NCBI GenBank assembly: GCA_900541415.1
Contig: UQJP01000016.1
Location: forward strand, 28,670 to 92,669
Reading direction: 5' to 3'
Length of the DNA stretch: 64,000 nucleotides
Source of the DNA: an uncultured Odoribacter sp.
Lineage (GTDB): Bacteria; Bacteroidota; Bacteroidia; Bacteroidales; Marinifilaceae
The translations under genes and the position numbers were made by a program. The notes under the pieces are model-generated. The model was not told the DNA's origin. It did no database searches and saw nothing but the letters and a program-made list of their open reading frames with translations. Below are positions 62,238-64,000 of this stretch, one piece after another; the stretch's first letter is position 1; each line of letters begins with the position of its first letter.

Positions 62238-63503
62238 ATGATAATGGTACTATTAGCAATAAATACAACAATCGTCACTGCCGGTATTGTAGTATTCCTG
62301 ATCGTTACCCTGATCCTGGTGGGAATGCTTTTGTTTGCCAAAGCAAAACTGACCGCCAAAGGTGAAGTGAAGATCAATATTAACAACGGCGACCGGGTTT
62401 TAGCCACCGAACCGGGTGGAACTTTATTATCGGCACTCGGCAATCAGAAAATTTTCCTGCCTTCAGCTTGTGGTGGAAAAGGTTCTTGCGGAATGTGTAA
62501 ATGTCAGGTACAATCGGGTGCAGGCTCGATTCTCCCGACCGAAACCGGTTTTTTCTCTTACAAACAGCAACACGAAGACTGGCGTCTTGCCTGTCAGGTG
62601 AAAGTGAAAGAGGACATCGGGATGACCATCCCCGATTCAGTATTGGGTATTAAGAAATGGGAATGTGAAGTGATTTCCAATAACAATATTTCAACTTACC
62701 TGAAAGAATTTATTGTGAAATTACCGGAAGGCGAAAACCTGAATTTCCGTTCAGGAGGTTATATCCAGATCGATGTTCCCAAAATCGATGTAGATTTCAA
62801 AGACATCGAGGTGAATGAAACCTATCGCGGAGATTGGGAACGCATGAAGATGTTCGATCTGAAAATGCATAATCCCGAACCTACCTACCGCGCTTATTCC
62901 ATGGCTAACCATCCGGCAGAGGGTAATATCGTGATGTTGAACATCCGTATCGCCACTCCCCCGTTCGATCGTGCAGCCGGAGCTTTTGCCAATGTAAATC
63001 CGGGAATTTGTTCTTCTTATATCTTCTCCCGTAAACCAGGCGACAAAGTAACGATTTCCGGTCCTTACGGAGAATTTTTCCTGCGGGAAACGAATAACGA
63101 AATGATGTTCATCGGTGGTGGAGCAGGTATGGCACCTATGCGTTCGCATATCTTCAACCTGTTCAAAACGATGCATACCAAACGTAAAGTCAGTTTCTGG
63201 TATGGGGCCCGTTCTTTGAAAGAAGCTCCATATAGAGATGAATTCGACCAAATTGCCGCAGAAAATCCGAACTTTAAGTGGACACTTGCTCTCGATAGCC
63301 CGCAACCGGAAGACAACTGGACAGGCCCGGTTGGATTTATCCACCAGGTTATTTTCGAGAATTATCTGAAAAACCACGAAAATCCGGAAGATATTGAATA
63401 CTATTTGTGCGGACCTCCTATGATGATCCAGGCAGTTACCAAAATGCTGTACGATTTGGGAGTGCCCGACGAAAATGTGATGTACGACAACTTTGGAGGA
63501 TAA
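62238..63503 (+). CDS. nqrF: Na+-NQR subunit F, NADH dehydrogenase subunit
   Basis: NqrF oxidises NADH and passes electrons through FAD to a 2Fe-2S cluster. The 421-aa protein has one N-terminal membrane helix (about 12-34), a ferredoxin domain with Cys78, Cys84, Cys87 (SACGGKGSCGMC) and a fourth Cys in RLACQVK (about 119), an FAD-binding RAYSMANHP, the nucleotide motif FIGGGAGMAPMRSH, and the terminal DNFGG. Last gene of the operon; a strong terminator follows. Confidence 0.98.
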   Translation: MIMVLLAINTTIVTAGIVVFLIVTLILVGMLLFAKAKLTAKGEVKININNGDRVLATEPGGTLLSALGNQKIFLPSACGGKGSCGMCKCQVQSGAGSILPTETGFFSYKQQHEDWRLACQVKVKEDIGMTIPDSVLGIKKWECEVISNNNISTYLKEFIVKLPEGENLNFRSGGYIQIDVPKIDVDFKDIEVNETYRGDWERMKMFDLKMHNPEPTYRAYSMANHPAEGNIVMLNIRIATPPFDRAAGAFANVNPGICSSYIFSRKPGDKVTISGPYGEFFLRETNNEMMFIGGGAGMAPMRSHIFNLFKTMHTKRKVSFWYGARSLKEAPYRDEFDQIAAENPNFKWTLALDSPQPEDNWTGPVGFIHQVIFENYLKNHENPEDIEYYLCGPPMMIQAVTKMLYDLGVPDENVMYDNFGG

Positions 63504-63534
63504 CCTATCAAAGAACTGCTTTAAAGCGAGTTAT

Positions 63535-63567
63535 ATGGACGGAAGAAATATCTTCCGTCCATTTTTC
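63535..63567 (+). terminator. Terminator of the nqr operon
   Basis: 12-bp perfect arms ATGGACGGAAGA and TCTTCCGTCCAT with an AATA loop, followed by TTTTTCATT; 32 bp after the nqrF stop. Confidence 0.9.
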
Positions 63568-64000
63568 ATTCAATCATTTGATTTTTATCCTGTTAAATTT
63601 GTTATGTTTTATAAATTCAGATGAACTTTAATAGTCGCTAAGCATGTAATTATGGCTATATTTAAAGACCACAAAATGGGGACAAATGATTCCTTGGGAA
63701 TTATCCCGGAGACTTTCATTTTTCAGAAAATACAAAAGTAGATTAACTCATGAAATTATTTCTATTTCTGCTTATTTTATACGCCATCTCCCCCTATGCA
63801 ATACTTCCCCTATCCTATCTCTTTCTTTAATCAAGTATCTTCGTCTTTTATGGATCAAATAGATACCTAACGCAGGTTTATACATTCACATTAATTTTGC
63901 CGATCACTCCACGATAACGATTTTTACACCATTTACTCTAAAACCAATTTATTTCGTCCGCTCCTATTGCATGGATTAGATAATATATATATATTTATAA
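63568..64000. other. AT-rich intergenic end of window
   Basis: About 430 bp with no credible reading frame. TAATTTTG at 63891-63898 (plus) and TACTTTTG at 63733-63740 (minus) match the -7 box but lack a -33 partner, so I do not call them promoters. A gene may start beyond the window. Confidence 0.4.

Noticed and set aside
63638..63648. CTAAGCATGTA, shared with the tmRNA at 27112-27122, as an attachment-site remnant
   Set aside because: Eleven identical bases with no flanking similarity and no integrase or element between or beside them; a chance match is plausible in a 64 kb window.
1..64000. CRISPR array, prophage, insertion sequence, restriction or defence cluster
   Set aside because: No array of regular repeats, no transposase or integrase gene and no recognisable defence proteins anywhere in the window.

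Overview
The window is a 64 kb chromosomal segment of a Bacteroidota bacterium, most likely order Bacteroidales. The evidence is direct: the T9SS/gliding protein SprA (Sov), a T9SS Plug (DUF5103) protein, an ECF sigma/FecR/TonB-dependent receptor unit, DUF3276 PUR-like proteins, DUF4249 and DUF5683 proteins, a short (286 aa) primary sigma factor, and many promoters of the Bacteroidota type (TTG/TTTG, about 19-20 bp, TAnnTTTG). An Odoribacteraceae-like gut anaerobe is my guess from the mix of T9SS, Na+-NQR and LuxS, but I cannot confirm the genus. Nothing looks like a prophage, insertion sequence, integron or CRISPR array; the region reads as ordinary chromosome.

Layout. 0-3.8 kb: end of a PhoH-like ATPase, purC, an unknown lipoprotein, menaquinone methyltransferase (ubiE/menG), a PUR-like nucleic-acid binding protein and a small membrane protein. 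3.9-8.8 kb: an orphan FtsX-type permease, a candidate rod-shaped non-coding RNA, and a luxS/pfs/metallo-hydrolase operon read leftward. 8.9-19.2 kb: an outer-membrane protein directly behind the giant sprA, then ruvA and trpS. 19.4-26.6 kb: a thioredoxin lipoprotein, a second PUR-like paralogue, a ThiF-family protein (TcdA), a TatD-like hydrolase, a secreted metallophosphoesterase and a GH31 glycosidase. 26.8-27.2 kb: tmRNA. 27.4-34.8 kb: a FadL/OmpP1-like porin, an exported 5-hydroxyisourate hydrolase, then ECF sigma, FecR, TonB-dependent receptor and DUF4249 lipoprotein. 34.8-38.8 kb: parA-parB-DUF5683-lytic transglycosylase operon. 39-46.8 kb: BatA-like protein, AlkD-like protein, ABC-F ATPase, tilS, a candidate small RNA, a 44-aa lipoprotein and gapA. 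47-49 kb: a split lysine exporter (LysO) with a beta-propeller lipoprotein gene wedged between its halves. 49.3-52.8 kb: a membrane-anchored NUDIX protein and a radical-SAM/DUF4130 DNA-repair pair. 53-57.4 kb: rpoD, HtrA protease, a META-domain lipoprotein and the T9SS Plug protein. 57.4-63.5 kb: the complete six-gene Na+-translocating NADH:quinone reductase operon nqrABCDEF.

Functional links. SprA (outer-membrane translocon of the type IX system) and the Plug protein known to close that channel are both present, 39 kb apart. MenG supplies menaquinone, the likely electron acceptor of Na+-NQR. The metallo-hydrolase/Pfs/LuxS operon recycles S-adenosylhomocysteine and makes the AI-2 precursor. 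The primary sigma factor is encoded in the same window as many promoters it should recognise. The sigma/FecR/TonB-receptor group is a cell-surface signalling and uptake unit whose substrate cannot be read from the sequence.

The observations most worth testing are the rod-like RNA next to luxS, an approximately 80-nt small RNA candidate antisense-side of tilS with a textbook promoter and terminator, the interrupted lysO locus, and the membrane-NUDIX fusion. I did not find a clearly new multi-gene defence or mobile system.
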